Positions 34,889 to 44,233 of a stretch of DNA of 50,294 nucleotides are shown here, piece after piece (within the stretch, counting starts at the first letter, position 1; each line of letters opens with the position of its first letter). Made by a program: the position numbers and the translations under genes. The DNA lies in assembly GCA_938034445.1 (NCBI GenBank), contig CALHLD010000002.1, forward strand, positions 1 through 50,294, read 5' to 3'. The stretch comes from an uncultured archaeon. GTDB lineage: Archaea > Thermoproteota > Nitrososphaeria > JACIWG01. The notes under the pieces are model-generated. The model ran no database searches and was not told where the DNA came from. It saw nothing but the letters and a program-made list of their open reading frames with translations.

Positions 34889-34945
34889 ATGCCAACAACA
34901 TGGGCAATTTCGCTATCTCAAATAATATTGTTGTGTATATGTTAG
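34889..34945 (+). CDS. Putative ilv leader peptide (18 aa)
   Basis: ATG at 34889 opens an 18-codon frame, MPTTWAISLSQIILLCIC, ending TAG at 34943-34945. Four codons are Ile and three are Leu, with Ile-Ile-Leu-Leu in a row (34922-34933), just before a hairpin and the branched-chain operon. The predicted transcription start coincides with its ATG, so it could be translated as a leaderless message. It resembles the leader peptides of bacterial ilv/leu attenuators. AT-rich DNA yields Ile and Leu codons often, so translation and function need proof. Confidence 0.45.
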   Translation: MPTTWAISLSQIILLCIC

Positions 34946-34964
34946 GTCTACTTGTAGTAGACCT
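34944..34964 (+). terminator. Hairpin followed by T-run between leader frame and ilvB (candidate attenuator)
   Basis: AGGTCTAC (34944-34951) and GTAGACCT (34957-34964) are perfect complements around a 5-base loop TTGTA, and four T residues end at 34967. The 5' arm begins inside the leader-frame stop codon. In RNA this is an intrinsic-terminator-like stem-loop 27-56 bases before ilvB. As DNA it is a 21-base palindrome that could bind a regulator. Upstream CAACAA (34893-34898) can pair with TTGTTG (34928-34933) as an early competing stem. Confidence 0.5.
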
Positions 34965-34990
34965 TTTACAAATTATTATTCTTTAGGGAG

Positions 34991-36742
34991 GTGATTTCAA
35001 TAGCCAAACTCTCTGGCGCCCAGGCCCTCATCGAGTCCCTCAAGAAAGAGGGTGTTGAAGTAATATTTGGTTTACCTGGTGGAGCAATACTACCAGTATA
35101 CGATGTCCTTTATGATTCGAATATAAGACATGTTCTTGTAAAGCATGAACAATCTGCTGCCCACATGGCTGATGGTTATGCAAGAGTGAGTGGCAGGCCA
35201 GGAATCTGTATGGCCACTTCTGGACCTGGTGCAACTAACCTTGTTACTGGAATAGCTACAGCTTACATGGATTCTTCCCCACTAATAGCCGTAACCGGGC
35301 AAGTCGCTAAGGCGATGATAGGAAAAGACGCCTTTCAAGAAGCGGACATAATGGGCATCACCACTTCTATAACAAAATATAATTTTCAACCGAGGACTGC
35401 TTCTGAAGTTCCAAAGGTTGTTAGGCTGGCCTTTCAGCTTGCGTCATCAGGAAGGCCTGGTCCTATACTAATAGACTTGTCAAGAGACGTTCAAACGGAA
35501 GTTGACGAAATATCGTTCACAGAAAATATTGGTTTTTCTAGATTAAAGCATAATATTGTGCCACATCCATTGCAGGTAGAAAAGGCTGCATCCATGCTCT
35601 TGAATGCTGAAAGACCCGTTATTCTGGCAGGAGGTGGTGTAATAATCTCGAATGCTTGGCAACAGCTTCTTGCCTTGGCTGAACTTCTAATGGTCCCTGT
35701 TGCCACCACATTAATGGGCAAAGGATGTTTTCCTGAAAATCATCCACTTTCCCTAGGTGTGGTCGGCATGCACGGAACCTATGAAGCAAACAAGACTATT
35801 CTTGAAGCTGATGTCCTACTTGCTGTAGGGTGCAGATTTTCTGATAGGACAACATGTAATGTTTCAGAGTTTTGTCCAGACGCAAAAATAATACATGTTG
35901 ATGTTGATGCCTCTGAAATAGGCAAAAATAGGAAGGTCGATGTCCCAATAGTAGGTGATGCCGGTGAAACTCTTTCAAAAATTTATGATATGATTGTTAA
36001 AAGCTTGTGTAGGAAGGAAAAAAGCCTTTGGCTAAAGAGGATAGAGGAGATTAGAAGCGAGAGTGAAAATGTTTACAGTAGTATTCAAGAAAGTAACCTA
36101 TCACCTATAAAAATTTTGAAGGAACTTAGGGAAATACTGCCATATGATGCTATAGTTACCACAGAAGTGGGCCAAAATCAGATGTGGGCATCCCTGTATT
36201 TTAAAGTATTAAAGCCTAGAACATTTATTACATCAGGAGGCCTTGGTACAATGGGATTCGGTTTTCCAGCATCTCTTGGTGCAAAGGTTGCAAAACCGGA
36301 TACCCCTGTTTTAGATATTGCTGGAGATGGAAGTTTTATGATGACATCAAACATGCTTGTAACTTCTGTTAATGAAAACATTCCTGTAATGGTCGTTATT
36401 TTAAATAATTCTATGCTTGGTATGGTTGCACAGTGGCAGAGACTATTTTATGGTAGAAGATATTCTGCAGTAAAGTTAGTTAATCCTGACTTCGTTAAGA
36501 TTGCTGAAGCATGTGGTGCAATGGGCGTTCGTATTGGTTCTTTGGAAGAGTTAAAAAATGCTATTGGACAAGCGTTAAAAAGCGAGGTTACAACAGTTAT
36601 AGATGTTCCAATTTCACCAGAAGAGGATGTTTTCCCAATGGTTCCTCCTGGAAAAGGCTTGAAGGCGATGATATATGGTGCTCTTAAAACATCTTCTGCC
36701 TTAGCAAAAAGGTCTGAACGTCTGAAGGAGATGATGGATTAA
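34991..36742 (+). CDS. ilvB: Acetolactate synthase, large (catalytic) subunit
   Basis: About 580 residues. SGAQALIESLKKEGVEVIFGLPGGAILPVYDVL and VKHEQSAAHMADGYARVSG (catalytic Glu) form the Pyr domain. TSGPGATNLVTGIATAYMDSSPLIAVTGQV, GKDAFQEADIMGIT, and IAGDGSFMMTSNMLVTSVNENIPVMVVILNNSMLGMVAQWQ (ThDP motif) follow. It condenses two pyruvates, or pyruvate and 2-oxobutyrate. The GTG at 34991 overlaps the perfect ribosome-binding site GGGAGGTGA (34986-34994), so the working start is probably ATA at 35000, giving MAKLSGAQ, five bases after that site. Only this or ATT is available in frame. It heads a seven-gene operon behind a putative attenuator. Confidence 0.96.
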   Translation: MISIAKLSGAQALIESLKKEGVEVIFGLPGGAILPVYDVLYDSNIRHVLVKHEQSAAHMADGYARVSGRPGICMATSGPGATNLVTGIATAYMDSSPLIAVTGQVAKAMIGKDAFQEADIMGITTSITKYNFQPRTASEVPKVVRLAFQLASSGRPGPILIDLSRDVQTEVDEISFTENIGFSRLKHNIVPHPLQVEKAASMLLNAERPVILAGGGVIISNAWQQLLALAELLMVPVATTLMGKGCFPENHPLSLGVVGMHGTYEANKTILEADVLLAVGCRFSDRTTCNVSEFCPDAKIIHVDVDASEIGKNRKVDVPIVGDAGETLSKIYDMIVKSLCRKEKSLWLKRIEEIRSESENVYSSIQESNLSPIKILKELREILPYDAIVTTEVGQNQMWASLYFKVLKPRTFITSGGLGTMGFGFPASLGAKVAKPDTPVLDIAGDGSFMMTSNMLVTSVNENIPVMVVILNNSMLGMVAQWQRLFYGRRYSAVKLVNPDFVKIAEACGAMGVRIGSLEELKNAIGQALKSEVTTVIDVPISPEEDVFPMVPPGKGLKAMIYGALKTSSALAKRSERLKEMMD

Positions 36743-37246
36743 ATGCTTTCTGTAAATGATAAAGGAGAAAATTATATTGTGTCCATACTTGTAGAAAACA
36801 AGCCGGGTGTCCTATATAGGGTCTCAAACCTTTTTAGACGCAGAAACTTTAACATAGAAAGTATCTCAGTAGGTCCTACGGAGAAGAGAGAGTTTTCGAG
36901 GATGACGATAACTTTAAATGGTGATGATGCAACTGTCGAGCAGTTGGTTAAGCAGCTGGCTAAGATAATAGATGTGGTAAAAATATCTCTTCTTAATCCA
37001 AAGAATACGATTTTAAGGGAACTTGCTCTAATTAAACTGTACGCTAAAGATTCTAGAGCTAGATCTGATATACTAAATTATGCTCAAATTTTTAAAGGCA
37101 AGATAGTTGACACTACAGAAGATGCCATGACTGTTGAAGTTGTAGGCACACCTGATAAGATAAACGCTTTCATAAAGATTGCTTTATCTTTTGGAATTAA
37201 GGAGATGGCTAGAACAGGATTAACAGCTTTGGAGAGAGGTGGTTGA
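36743..37246 (+). CDS. ilvN: Acetolactate synthase, small regulatory subunit
   Basis: 167 residues. ACT domain at about 9-80: [37 protein letters not shown] is the standard valine-binding signature. The C-terminal domain includes [10 protein letters not shown] and [29 protein letters not shown]. It confers feedback inhibition by branched-chain amino acids and stimulates IlvB. Its ATG follows the ilvB stop with no gap, so translation is probably coupled. Length matches the archaeal form. Confidence 0.95.
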   Translation: MLSVNDKGENYIVSILVENKPGVLYRVSNLFRRRNFNIESISVGPTEKREFSRMTITLNGDDATVEQLVKQLAKIIDVVKISLLNPKNTILRELALIKLYAKDSRARSDILNYAQIFKGKIVDTTEDAMTVEVVGTPDKINAFIKIALSFGIKEMARTGLTALERGG

Positions 37247-37247
37247 A

Positions 37248-38237
37248 TTGGCTAAAATATACTATGATTGTGATGCTGATTTAAAAGTCTTGGAAGGGAA
37301 GAAGGTTGCTATAATAGGCTATGGAAGTCAAGGTCGTGCACAAGCCCTAAACCTAAGAGATTCAGGAGTAAATGTAATACTAGGGTTAAGAGAAAATGGG
37401 TCTTCTTGGAAGAAGGCTATAGAAGATGGTTTTAAACCGTATCCAATAAGAGCGGCTGCAGAAGAAGGGGACATAGTGCACATGCTTATACCGGACCTAG
37501 AGCAACCTCATGTTTACAGTACCCAGATTGCTCCAGTGTTAAAGGAGGGGAAAACGCTGGCATTTTCTCATGGTTTCAATATACATTACAAGCTTATTGT
37601 TCCTCCACCATATGTTGATGTTATCATGGTCGCGCCTAAAAGTCCGGGAAAGAGTATGCGAGACGCTTTCTTGAAAGGCTTTGGTGTACCAGCACTTATC
37701 GCCGTTGAACAAGACTTTAGTGGTAGAGGAAAAGAAACAGCTCTAGCAATATGTAGGGGACTAGGGTGCACTAGGGCAGGCGTTCTTGAAACATCCTTTA
37801 AGGAAGAAACTGAAACAGATCTATTTGGAGAGCAGGCTGTACTTGTTGGCGGCCTTATGAGCCTAATAAATACAGGATTCCAAGTTCTAGTAGAAGAAGG
37901 TTACCAGCCTGAGCTAGCATACTTTGAAGTTTGCAATGAAATGAAACTTATAATGGATCTTGTCTATCAAAGTGGTTTTATTGGCATGTTAAAAGGTATA
38001 TCGGATACAGCGAAATATGGTGGCATAACGGTCGGCCCAAAGGTTATAGACGAGCATGTGAAAGAGAATATGAAGAAGGTTCTGAAGGCGATTCAAAGTG
38101 GCGATTTTGCTAAAGAATGGGTTGGAGCGCCTGAGGAAAGTCGCCGTAGGCTTAACTCTTTAATGGAAGATGTTTCAAAATATGATATAGAAAGGGTTGG
38201 AAAGCTGATAAGGAGAATGGCTGGGATCGAAAAATGA
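37248..38237 (+). CDS. ilvC: Ketol-acid reductoisomerase
   Basis: About 329 residues. I place the start at TTG 37248 ([19 protein letters not shown]), the usual IlvC N-terminus; AGGTGG lies five bases before it, and the GTG at 37239 falls inside that site. [30 protein letters not shown] is the NADPH motif. [40 protein letters not shown] and [14 protein letters not shown] hold the metal-binding acids. It isomerises and reduces acetolactate or acetohydroxybutyrate. It begins just past the ilvN stop and overlaps leuA by 4 bases. Confidence 0.96.
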   Translation: MAKIYYDCDADLKVLEGKKVAIIGYGSQGRAQALNLRDSGVNVILGLRENGSSWKKAIEDGFKPYPIRAAAEEGDIVHMLIPDLEQPHVYSTQIAPVLKEGKTLAFSHGFNIHYKLIVPPPYVDVIMVAPKSPGKSMRDAFLKGFGVPALIAVEQDFSGRGKETALAICRGLGCTRAGVLETSFKEETETDLFGEQAVLVGGLMSLINTGFQVLVEEGYQPELAYFEVCNEMKLIMDLVYQSGFIGMLKGISDTAKYGGITVGPKVIDEHVKENMKKVLKAIQSGDFAKEWVGAPEESRRRLNSLMEDVSKYDIERVGKLIRRMAGIEK

Positions 38238-39754
38238 GCTCTTTTGAATATGTTGAAATTTTTGATACAACATTAAGGGATGGTGAACAGACTCCAGGGG
38301 TATCCTTAACCCCTCAAGAAAAGCTTGAAATAGCTAAGCAACTTGATAAGCTTGGTGTAAATGCTATAGAAGCCGGATTCCCTATTGCCTCTCAAGGGGA
38401 AAGGGATGCGGTTAAGCTTATTGTTAAAGAAGGTTTAAATGCTGAAGTCTATGCCCTCTCAAGGGTAAACAAAAACGATATCGATGCAGTCCTTTCATGT
38501 GATGTTAAAAACATACACCTGTTCATAGCAACTTCGGACATCCATTTAAATTACAAGCTAAAACTTTCACGAGAGCAGGCTTTACAGAAGGCTGTCGAAG
38601 GCGTTGAGTATGCTAAAAGTCATGGACTGAATATAGAGTTTTCTGCAGAAGATGCTACAAGATCTGATCTAGACTATCTCAAAAAAGTGTATAAGAGTGT
38701 AGTTGAAGCTGGGGCGAATAGGGTTGACATACCAGATACCGTAGGTGTAATGACACCTTTAAAGATGTCGAATATAGTTAGAGAAGTTAAAAGTGTTGTT
38801 GATGTCCCAATAAGTGTACATTGTCATAACGACTTCGGGTTAGCTGTAGCAAATACCCTTGCAGCAATAGAAGCTGGTGCAAAAAGAGCTCATGTGACAG
38901 TAAACGGGATAGGGGAGCGTGCTGGAAACGCTGCCCTAGAGGAAGTTGTTATGGCACTTCATTCACTCTATGGTATAAAAACTAGGATAAACACACAACT
39001 AATATATGCAACGTCAAAGCTTGTTTCACAGCTTACTGGAGTAATGATCCAACCTAACAAGGCGATTGTTGGAGAAAACGCTTTTGGACACGAGTCCGGA
39101 ATCCACACACACGGTATACTTTCTATGCCTCTCACATATGAGCCTATAAGTCCAGAAGTTGTGGGCAGGAGGAGATGGATTCAGGCTGGAAAGCATGCGG
39201 GCGCCCACGGTATCCTTGCAAAGTTACAGGAAATGGGCTGGCAGCCTACAGAAGAACAGTTGAAGGAGATAACGAATAGGGTTAAAGAGTTAGGTGATAA
39301 GGGTAAAACTGTTACAGACACAGACCTCTCCGCGATCGCAAGGTCAATAATAGGAAGAGGTTCTGAAGAGAAGGTGATAGACCTTCTAGATTTGGCTGTC
39401 ATGACAGGTTTTAAAGTTGTTCCAACAGCTTCAGTTAAGCTTGTTCTTGAAGGAAAAGAGTATATTGCAGCTGAAACAGGAGTAGGTCCTGTTGATGCTG
39501 CAGTGAAAGCAATACAAAAGGTTACAGATAGTCTAGCAAATATAAGATTAAAGGAATATCGTCTTGAAGCAATTACAGGAGGATCTGATGCTCTTGCTGA
39601 AGTTATTGTAAAGGTTGAAGATAGGGATGGAAATGTTATGTCAGCAAGGGCTGCTGGAGAAGATATTGTTATAGCAAGTGTCGAGGCAATGATAAACGGT
39701 ATAAACGAAATACTTAGGAAAAGGAAGAGGATGCAAACTAGTATAAGCGAATAG
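38234..39754 (+). CDS. leuA: 2-isopropylmalate synthase
   Basis: 506 residues. [35 protein letters not shown] is the family start. [24 protein letters not shown] and [43 protein letters not shown] hold the metal ligands (HxH). The C-terminal LeuA dimer/regulatory domain occupies about 385-500 and suggests leucine feedback inhibition. It condenses acetyl-CoA with 2-oxoisovalerate. Citramalate synthase is a close relative, but leuC, leuD and the ilv genes directly around it favour the leucine pathway. It may serve both reactions if ilvA is absent from the genome. Confidence 0.9.
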   Translation: MSSFEYVEIFDTTLRDGEQTPGVSLTPQEKLEIAKQLDKLGVNAIEAGFPIASQGERDAVKLIVKEGLNAEVYALSRVNKNDIDAVLSCDVKNIHLFIATSDIHLNYKLKLSREQALQKAVEGVEYAKSHGLNIEFSAEDATRSDLDYLKKVYKSVVEAGANRVDIPDTVGVMTPLKMSNIVREVKSVVDVPISVHCHNDFGLAVANTLAAIEAGAKRAHVTVNGIGERAGNAALEEVVMALHSLYGIKTRINTQLIYATSKLVSQLTGVMIQPNKAIVGENAFGHESGIHTHGILSMPLTYEPISPEVVGRRRWIQAGKHAGAHGILAKLQEMGWQPTEEQLKEITNRVKELGDKGKTVTDTDLSAIARSIIGRGSEEKVIDLLDLAVMTGFKVVPTASVKLVLEGKEYIAAETGVGPVDAAVKAIQKVTDSLANIRLKEYRLEAITGGSDALAEVIVKVEDRDGNVMSARAAGEDIVIASVEAMINGINEILRKRKRMQTSISE

Positions 39755-39763
39755 TGTTACTAA

Positions 39764-41029
39764 ATGAACGTTATTGAAAAGATTTTAGCCAACGCTTCTG
39801 GTAAAAGGGAAGTTGTTCCAGGAGAAATAGTGGAAGCAAACATAGACTGCGCAATGGTAAACGAAATAACAGGCCATCTAACAATAAAATATATTCAAGA
39901 GCTTGGCGTGGAAAGGGTTTGGAACCCTGACAAGATAGTCATGGTAATCGACCACACGGTGCCTGCAGCAAGCGTCGAAGCAGCAGAACTTCATAAGATA
40001 ATGAGAAGGTTTGCTAAAGCACAAAATATAAAATATTTTTATGATATTGGATTTGGTGGCATAGCTCATCAGATTATGGTTGAAAAGGGGCATGTTGTTC
40101 CAGGGAATGTTATAGTAGGCGCTGACTCACACACATGCACATATGGTGCCCTTGGAGCATTTGCTACAGGAATAGGTTCAACTGAAATGGCTGCCGTTTT
40201 TGTGAAGGGGAAACTTTGGTTCAAGGTTCCGAAGGTGATTAGAGTGGCTGTGAAAGGAAGTTTTAAAGAATATGTTACAGCAAAAGACCTCTTCTTAAAG
40301 GTTGCAGAAATTTTGGGCGAAAATGGTGCAAACTATAGGGGTCTAGAATTTAGAGGACCAACAGTAGAAAGTATGAGTGTACATGAGCGGATGACTGTAT
40401 GTAATATGGCTATAGAAGTTGGTGCAAAAACTGGTATCGTTGAAGCAGACGATAAAACATTGGCATATCTAAAAGGTAGAGTAAATAAGAGCTTCCAAAT
40501 AATAAAGGGTGATGATGACAACTCCTATGAGCGTTCTCTAGAAATAGATGTATCAAACCTTGAACCTCTTATAGCGTGTCCGGGTTCTGTTGCCAATGTT
40601 AAACCAGTCTCTGAAGTTGAGGGTGTTGAAGTGGATCAAGTGTTTATAGGCTCGTGCACTAATGGTAGGCTTGAAGATCTAAAGATTGCTGCAAAAATAT
40701 TAAAGGGGCGAAAGGTGAAGGAAGGAACCAGACTAGTAATTGTTCCAGCATCACAGGAAGTCTATCTTGAAGCACTCAAGGAAGGCTTGATTGAAACATT
40801 TATATCCTCAGGTGCAATTGTAGCGAATCCCACATGTGGTGCATGCTACGGAGGCCACATAGGTGTACTCGCCTCAGATGAAGTGTGTGTTAGCACAACT
40901 AACAGGAACTTTGTTGGGAGAATGGGAAGCCCTAAGTCTAAAGTCTATCTAGCTTCTCCCGCAACTGCCGCCGCATCAGCTCTAGAGGGTAAGATAAAGG
41001 ATCCAACAACATTAAGGTGGTCTACTTGA
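39764..41029 (+). CDS. leuC: 3-isopropylmalate dehydratase, large subunit
   Basis: 421 residues of the aconitase family, archaeal LeuC type. [19 protein letters not shown] and [48 protein letters not shown] form the N-terminal domains. The [4Fe-4S] cluster ligands lie in [11 protein letters not shown] and [13 protein letters not shown]. It isomerises isopropylmalate together with LeuD. Archaeal homologues can also act as homoaconitase or citraconate hydratase. It starts 9 bases after leuA, and its stop overlaps leuD. Confidence 0.94.
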   Translation: MNVIEKILANASGKREVVPGEIVEANIDCAMVNEITGHLTIKYIQELGVERVWNPDKIVMVIDHTVPAASVEAAELHKIMRRFAKAQNIKYFYDIGFGGIAHQIMVEKGHVVPGNVIVGADSHTCTYGALGAFATGIGSTEMAAVFVKGKLWFKVPKVIRVAVKGSFKEYVTAKDLFLKVAEILGENGANYRGLEFRGPTVESMSVHERMTVCNMAIEVGAKTGIVEADDKTLAYLKGRVNKSFQIIKGDDDNSYERSLEIDVSNLEPLIACPGSVANVKPVSEVEGVEVDQVFIGSCTNGRLEDLKIAAKILKGRKVKEGTRLVIVPASQEVYLEALKEGLIETFISSGAIVANPTCGACYGGHIGVLASDEVCVSTTNRNFVGRMGSPKSKVYLASPATAAASALEGKIKDPTTLRWST

Positions 41030-41517
41030 AAATTTCTGGAAAGGTTATCAAATATGGTGACAACATTAACACAGACCTAATTATACCAGGAAAATACCTG
41101 ACCCTAACAGATCCACAGGAAATGGCAAAGCATGCAATGGAAGGTATAGACCCCTCATTTACTAAAAAGTGTAAGGATTCCATAATTGTGGCAGGAGAAA
41201 ATTTTGGATGTGGTTCAAGCAGAGAACAGGCCCCACTAGCACTAAAGCATGCTGGAGTTAAGTGCGTGGTTGCAAAATCGTTTGCAAGAATATTTTATAG
41301 AAATGCTATAAACATAGGTCTTCCACTGGTTGAATGCGAAAACATCTGGGATAAGGTTCAAGAAGGTAACATGGTTGAAGTAGATCTTGAAACTGGAACC
41401 CTTACAGTATCAGATAAAAATGTTAAAGTTAGCGCTCAACCACTTCCAAAATTCATGCTCGACATTCTTAAAGAGGGAGGTCTAATTAATCTTTTAAGGA
41501 AGGAGGCTGGAAAATGA
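41026..41517 (+). CDS. leuD: 3-isopropylmalate dehydratase, small subunit
   Basis: About 163 residues from TTG 41026 ([25 protein letters not shown]). AGGTGG at 41015-41020 is a good ribosome-binding site for it, whereas a GTG at 41017 would overlap that site. [45 protein letters not shown] is the swivelling-domain signature. It forms the substrate-specific subunit with LeuC. Start and leuC stop overlap as TTGA, and its stop overlaps the pheA ATG. Confidence 0.94.
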   Translation: MKISGKVIKYGDNINTDLIIPGKYLTLTDPQEMAKHAMEGIDPSFTKKCKDSIIVAGENFGCGSSREQAPLALKHAGVKCVVAKSFARIFYRNAINIGLPLVECENIWDKVQEGNMVEVDLETGTLTVSDKNVKVSAQPLPKFMLDILKEGGLINLLRKEAGK

Positions 41518-42365
41518 GCGGCAAAAACTTTTACTACAACCTAGATGAAGTTAAAGTCTCATTTCAAGGAGAAAGAGGCGCATACAGTGAAGAAGCGGCC
41601 TACAAGTTTTTCGGGAACAAAATTAAACTAAAACCTTGCAAAGAATTTTCAGAGGTCTTTGAAAGTGTCGACTCCAGTGAAAGCGATTACGGTATTGTTC
41701 CAGTAGAAAATTCCTTGGAAGGAATAGTTAACCAAACATACGATCTACTACTATCCTCTTCACTCAAAATTTGTGGAGAAATAATATTGAGAATAGTACA
41801 CTGCCTAATAGGCCATCCTACAGCAGACATTAACTCTATAAAGGTCGTATACTCGCATCCACAAGCTCTAGCGCAATGCAAAAATTTTCTAAAAAAATTA
41901 GGTTTTAAAGTTGTGCCCTACTTTGATACAGCAGGCAGTGTCAAAATGATAAAGGAAGAAAATATCTATGATGCTGCAGCAATAGCAGGAAAGAGAGCTG
42001 CAGAAATATATCAAATGAAGGTCCTGCTAGAGGGGATAGAAGATCAACCAAACAACTATACAAGATTCTTTGTCCTCTCAAAACACGATTCCCCTCCAAC
42101 AGGAGACGATAAAACCTCAATAGTGTTTTCGGTAAAACATGTTCCTGGAGCCCTCTATCACGCTCTTGAAGAGTTTGCTGTAAGAAACATTAACTTGACA
42201 AAGATCGAGTCTAGGCCTACAAGAATCGCTCCATGGGAATACAACTTTTACCTAGACTTCGAAGGACATATTAGTGAAGAAAGGTGCAGGAATGCTATAG
42301 AAGGTTTGAAAAGTAAGTCACTTTTTGTAAAGATCCTAGGCTCTTATCCGAAAGCAAAACCATAA
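41514..42365 (+). CDS. pheA: Prephenate dehydratase with ACT domain
   Basis: 283 residues. [43 protein letters not shown] and [35 protein letters not shown] form the PDT domain (about 11-190). The Thr of NNYTRF is catalytic. The ACT domain (about 200-280) contains [28 protein letters not shown], where GAL and ESRP form the phenylalanine-binding site. It converts prephenate to phenylpyruvate and is feedback-inhibited by Phe. It is the last gene of the ilv-leu operon, an aromatic gene carried on the branched-chain transcript. Confidence 0.95.
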   Translation: MSGKNFYYNLDEVKVSFQGERGAYSEEAAYKFFGNKIKLKPCKEFSEVFESVDSSESDYGIVPVENSLEGIVNQTYDLLLSSSLKICGEIILRIVHCLIGHPTADINSIKVVYSHPQALAQCKNFLKKLGFKVVPYFDTAGSVKMIKEENIYDAAAIAGKRAAEIYQMKVLLEGIEDQPNNYTRFFVLSKHDSPPTGDDKTSIVFSVKHVPGALYHALEEFAVRNINLTKIESRPTRIAPWEYNFYLDFEGHISEERCRNAIEGLKSKSLFVKILGSYPKAKP

Positions 42366-42535
42366 CAGAACTCGACAAATTAGTCCACAAATCCAATTCC
42401 AATGTTAATAAAAAATTTAATGTCAAGAAGAAAATTTTGTTTTTCCTAAAAAACTGTAGCATAAATTATAATACTTTCTTAAAACGTTCCCAAGTTTAGT
42501 GGAAAAGGATTAAAAATATGTACCCTCATACATAA
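42366..42535. promoter_or_regulatory. Intergenic region with T-tract and promoter of the UxaE-like gene
   Basis: After pheA there is an AT-rich gap with a T-rich stretch (TTTTGTTTTTCC, 42436-42447) that could end the ilv-leu transcript. TTAAAAATAT at 42510-42519 is placed like a TATA box about 24 bases before the ATG at 42536, so the next gene is probably leaderless. No other structure is apparent. Confidence 0.4.
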
Positions 42536-44002
42536 ATGACTTGTATGATAGAAACTCCAAGATATCTTGGTTCCATACCTCATCCCTCCATAGGTGTTCG
42601 CATGCCAAAAATTTTCCTGGAAGGCATACTCACAGCATTTAAAGAACGAAACACAGCAGGAGGACTAATGCTATCATATGGTAGGGAAACAGCCCCACAG
42701 TATGTGATAGAATCTAAACCTGGAACCTATGATATAACCTTAGGTCACACTGGTGTATCCATAAAAGAATATATTATGGAAAGTGTTTATGCAGCAAGAA
42801 AAAAGAATGTTGTTGTAGAAATTGAAGCAGACCATTTGATAATAGGCTCATCTTTGCAAGCAGTCCAAAGACTTTACGAAGCACGTGAAAGCCTATCTCT
42901 GGATAATGAAATAATCGAATCCTCTATGGAATATAATAGGAGCGCAATAGATGAAGCTATAGCAACAGGCTACGTTAACACCTTCACCATAGATGCGACA
43001 AGCCTAATAGACTATAAAGTAATGGAATATCCTAAAGAAAAAGTGTACGAACTATTTGAGGAAGGAATAAAAGAAGGTAAAGAGCTGCTGAAAAAGTATG
43101 CAAACAAAAACTTACTCTTTAGCTGGATAAACAGTAAACTGTACAAAGTCCATTTCACTGATGTTGAAGTAATGAAGATCGCTTTAGCCTTCGACAAAAA
43201 CTTGAAGGCTACAAAACAGCTTTACTCGTACATTGAAAAGAAAATGGATGGAAAACCTTTTGGTTTTGAAATAGCCTTAGATGAAATCCCCGTCTACACT
43301 GGTAAAGAGCTTGCTCTATACTTGGACATGTGGAAATCTATGGAGGCGCATGTAGACTTTATAGCACCCTATATTGGATTCAGGAAAAGAGAAGACTACA
43401 CAGGAAGTCTAGAGGAACTTGAAAATAGGTTAAGCTTTTTGTCTGCAATAGCATACGGATACGGATGCATGCTTTCTATACATTCTGGAAGCGGCCTAAC
43501 ACCATACACTGGAAAAGGTGAAGGAGTATATGATTGTATACTTAGGGCGACAGGAGGTCGTGTAAAATATAAGATTTCAGGAATATATGTGGAACTACTT
43601 CTCGAACTTTTAGCAAGCTCAAAAGAAACTGGATATAGGAACATTTTTGAAAAAATTTTCGATGACGTCAAAACATATATTGAAGAGCAAATAAAACAGG
43701 GTACACCATTTGCTAGTAAAGGATTAAAGGAAAAATACACTATGTACTTAGAAAATTTGAGAAAAGGCTTATGTAAGGAAAGGGATAGTAGAGCCGACTT
43801 CTTTAGACATTATTCCTTTATAGCATTAAACCTAAGAGACCCTTCAGGCAAAAGATACCTAAAGGAAACATTAGAGAACCTCTACCAAAATGATAAAGAG
43901 TTCAAGACACTAGTAGATCAAGAAGTCAAAGCACTTACACTAAGATTAATAGACGGCCTAAACTATTCAAACAACATTCAAAACATTCTTAAAAAATGTT
44001 AG
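42536..44002 (+). CDS. UxaE-family (tagaturonate/fructuronate epimerase-like) protein
   Basis: 488 residues. The C-terminal half follows the UxaE pattern: FGFEIALDEIPVYTGKELALYLD, then FIAPYIGFRKREDYTGSLEELENRLSFLSAIAYGYGCMLSIHSGSGLTPY, then GRVKYKISGIYVELLLELLA. The last 60 residues (HYSFIALNLRDPSGKRYLKETLENLY) also match. EIEADHLI and TFTIDATSLID in the first half correspond to further family blocks. UxaE enzymes epimerise tagaturonate and fructuronate with a divalent metal in hexuronate breakdown. No other hexuronate gene is nearby, so the natural substrate here may differ. A damaged second copy of its 3' end lies at 45.6-46.0 kb. The ATG is leaderless with a TATA-like box upstream. Confidence 0.65.
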   Translation: MTCMIETPRYLGSIPHPSIGVRMPKIFLEGILTAFKERNTAGGLMLSYGRETAPQYVIESKPGTYDITLGHTGVSIKEYIMESVYAARKKNVVVEIEADHLIIGSSLQAVQRLYEARESLSLDNEIIESSMEYNRSAIDEAIATGYVNTFTIDATSLIDYKVMEYPKEKVYELFEEGIKEGKELLKKYANKNLLFSWINSKLYKVHFTDVEVMKIALAFDKNLKATKQLYSYIEKKMDGKPFGFEIALDEIPVYTGKELALYLDMWKSMEAHVDFIAPYIGFRKREDYTGSLEELENRLSFLSAIAYGYGCMLSIHSGSGLTPYTGKGEGVYDCILRATGGRVKYKISGIYVELLLELLASSKETGYRNIFEKIFDDVKTYIEEQIKQGTPFASKGLKEKYTMYLENLRKGLCKERDSRADFFRHYSFIALNLRDPSGKRYLKETLENLYQNDKEFKTLVDQEVKALTLRLIDGLNYSNNIQNILKKC

Positions 44003-44191
44003 AAAAAGTATCTTTAGAAGCCTTGATAAAGGCATCAAACATTTGCTAGAAAAAGTAAAAACAATTTTAAAATTTTTCATCTTAAATAATCTTGCCATGT
44101 TAGAAACGATTTTAGTCGCTTATAGAATTATTTAATCCATAAAAACTTGAATATATTGTTGTACAATTTGTAGAAAACTAAAGAATGCTAG

Positions 44192-44233
44192 GTTTATATA
44201 TTCGAGTTATAACTATAATAGTTATGAATCGAA
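44192..44233 (+). promoter_or_regulatory. TATA box and palindromic operator-like site of the DEXX ATPase
   Basis: TTTATATA at 44192-44199 lies about 28 bases before the ATG at 44224. ATAACTAT (44209-44216) and ATAGTTAT (44218-44225) are perfect inverted repeats around one base. The symmetry extends imperfectly to TTCGA (44201) and TCGAA (44233). The palindrome covers the predicted transcription start and the start codon, an ideal place for an autorepressor. Confidence 0.5.

Noticed and set aside
44185-44223. Earlier ATG for the DEXX ATPase
   Set aside because: It precedes the TATA box at 44192-44199 and would translate the palindrome; the ATG at 44224 gives the family's usual N-terminus.
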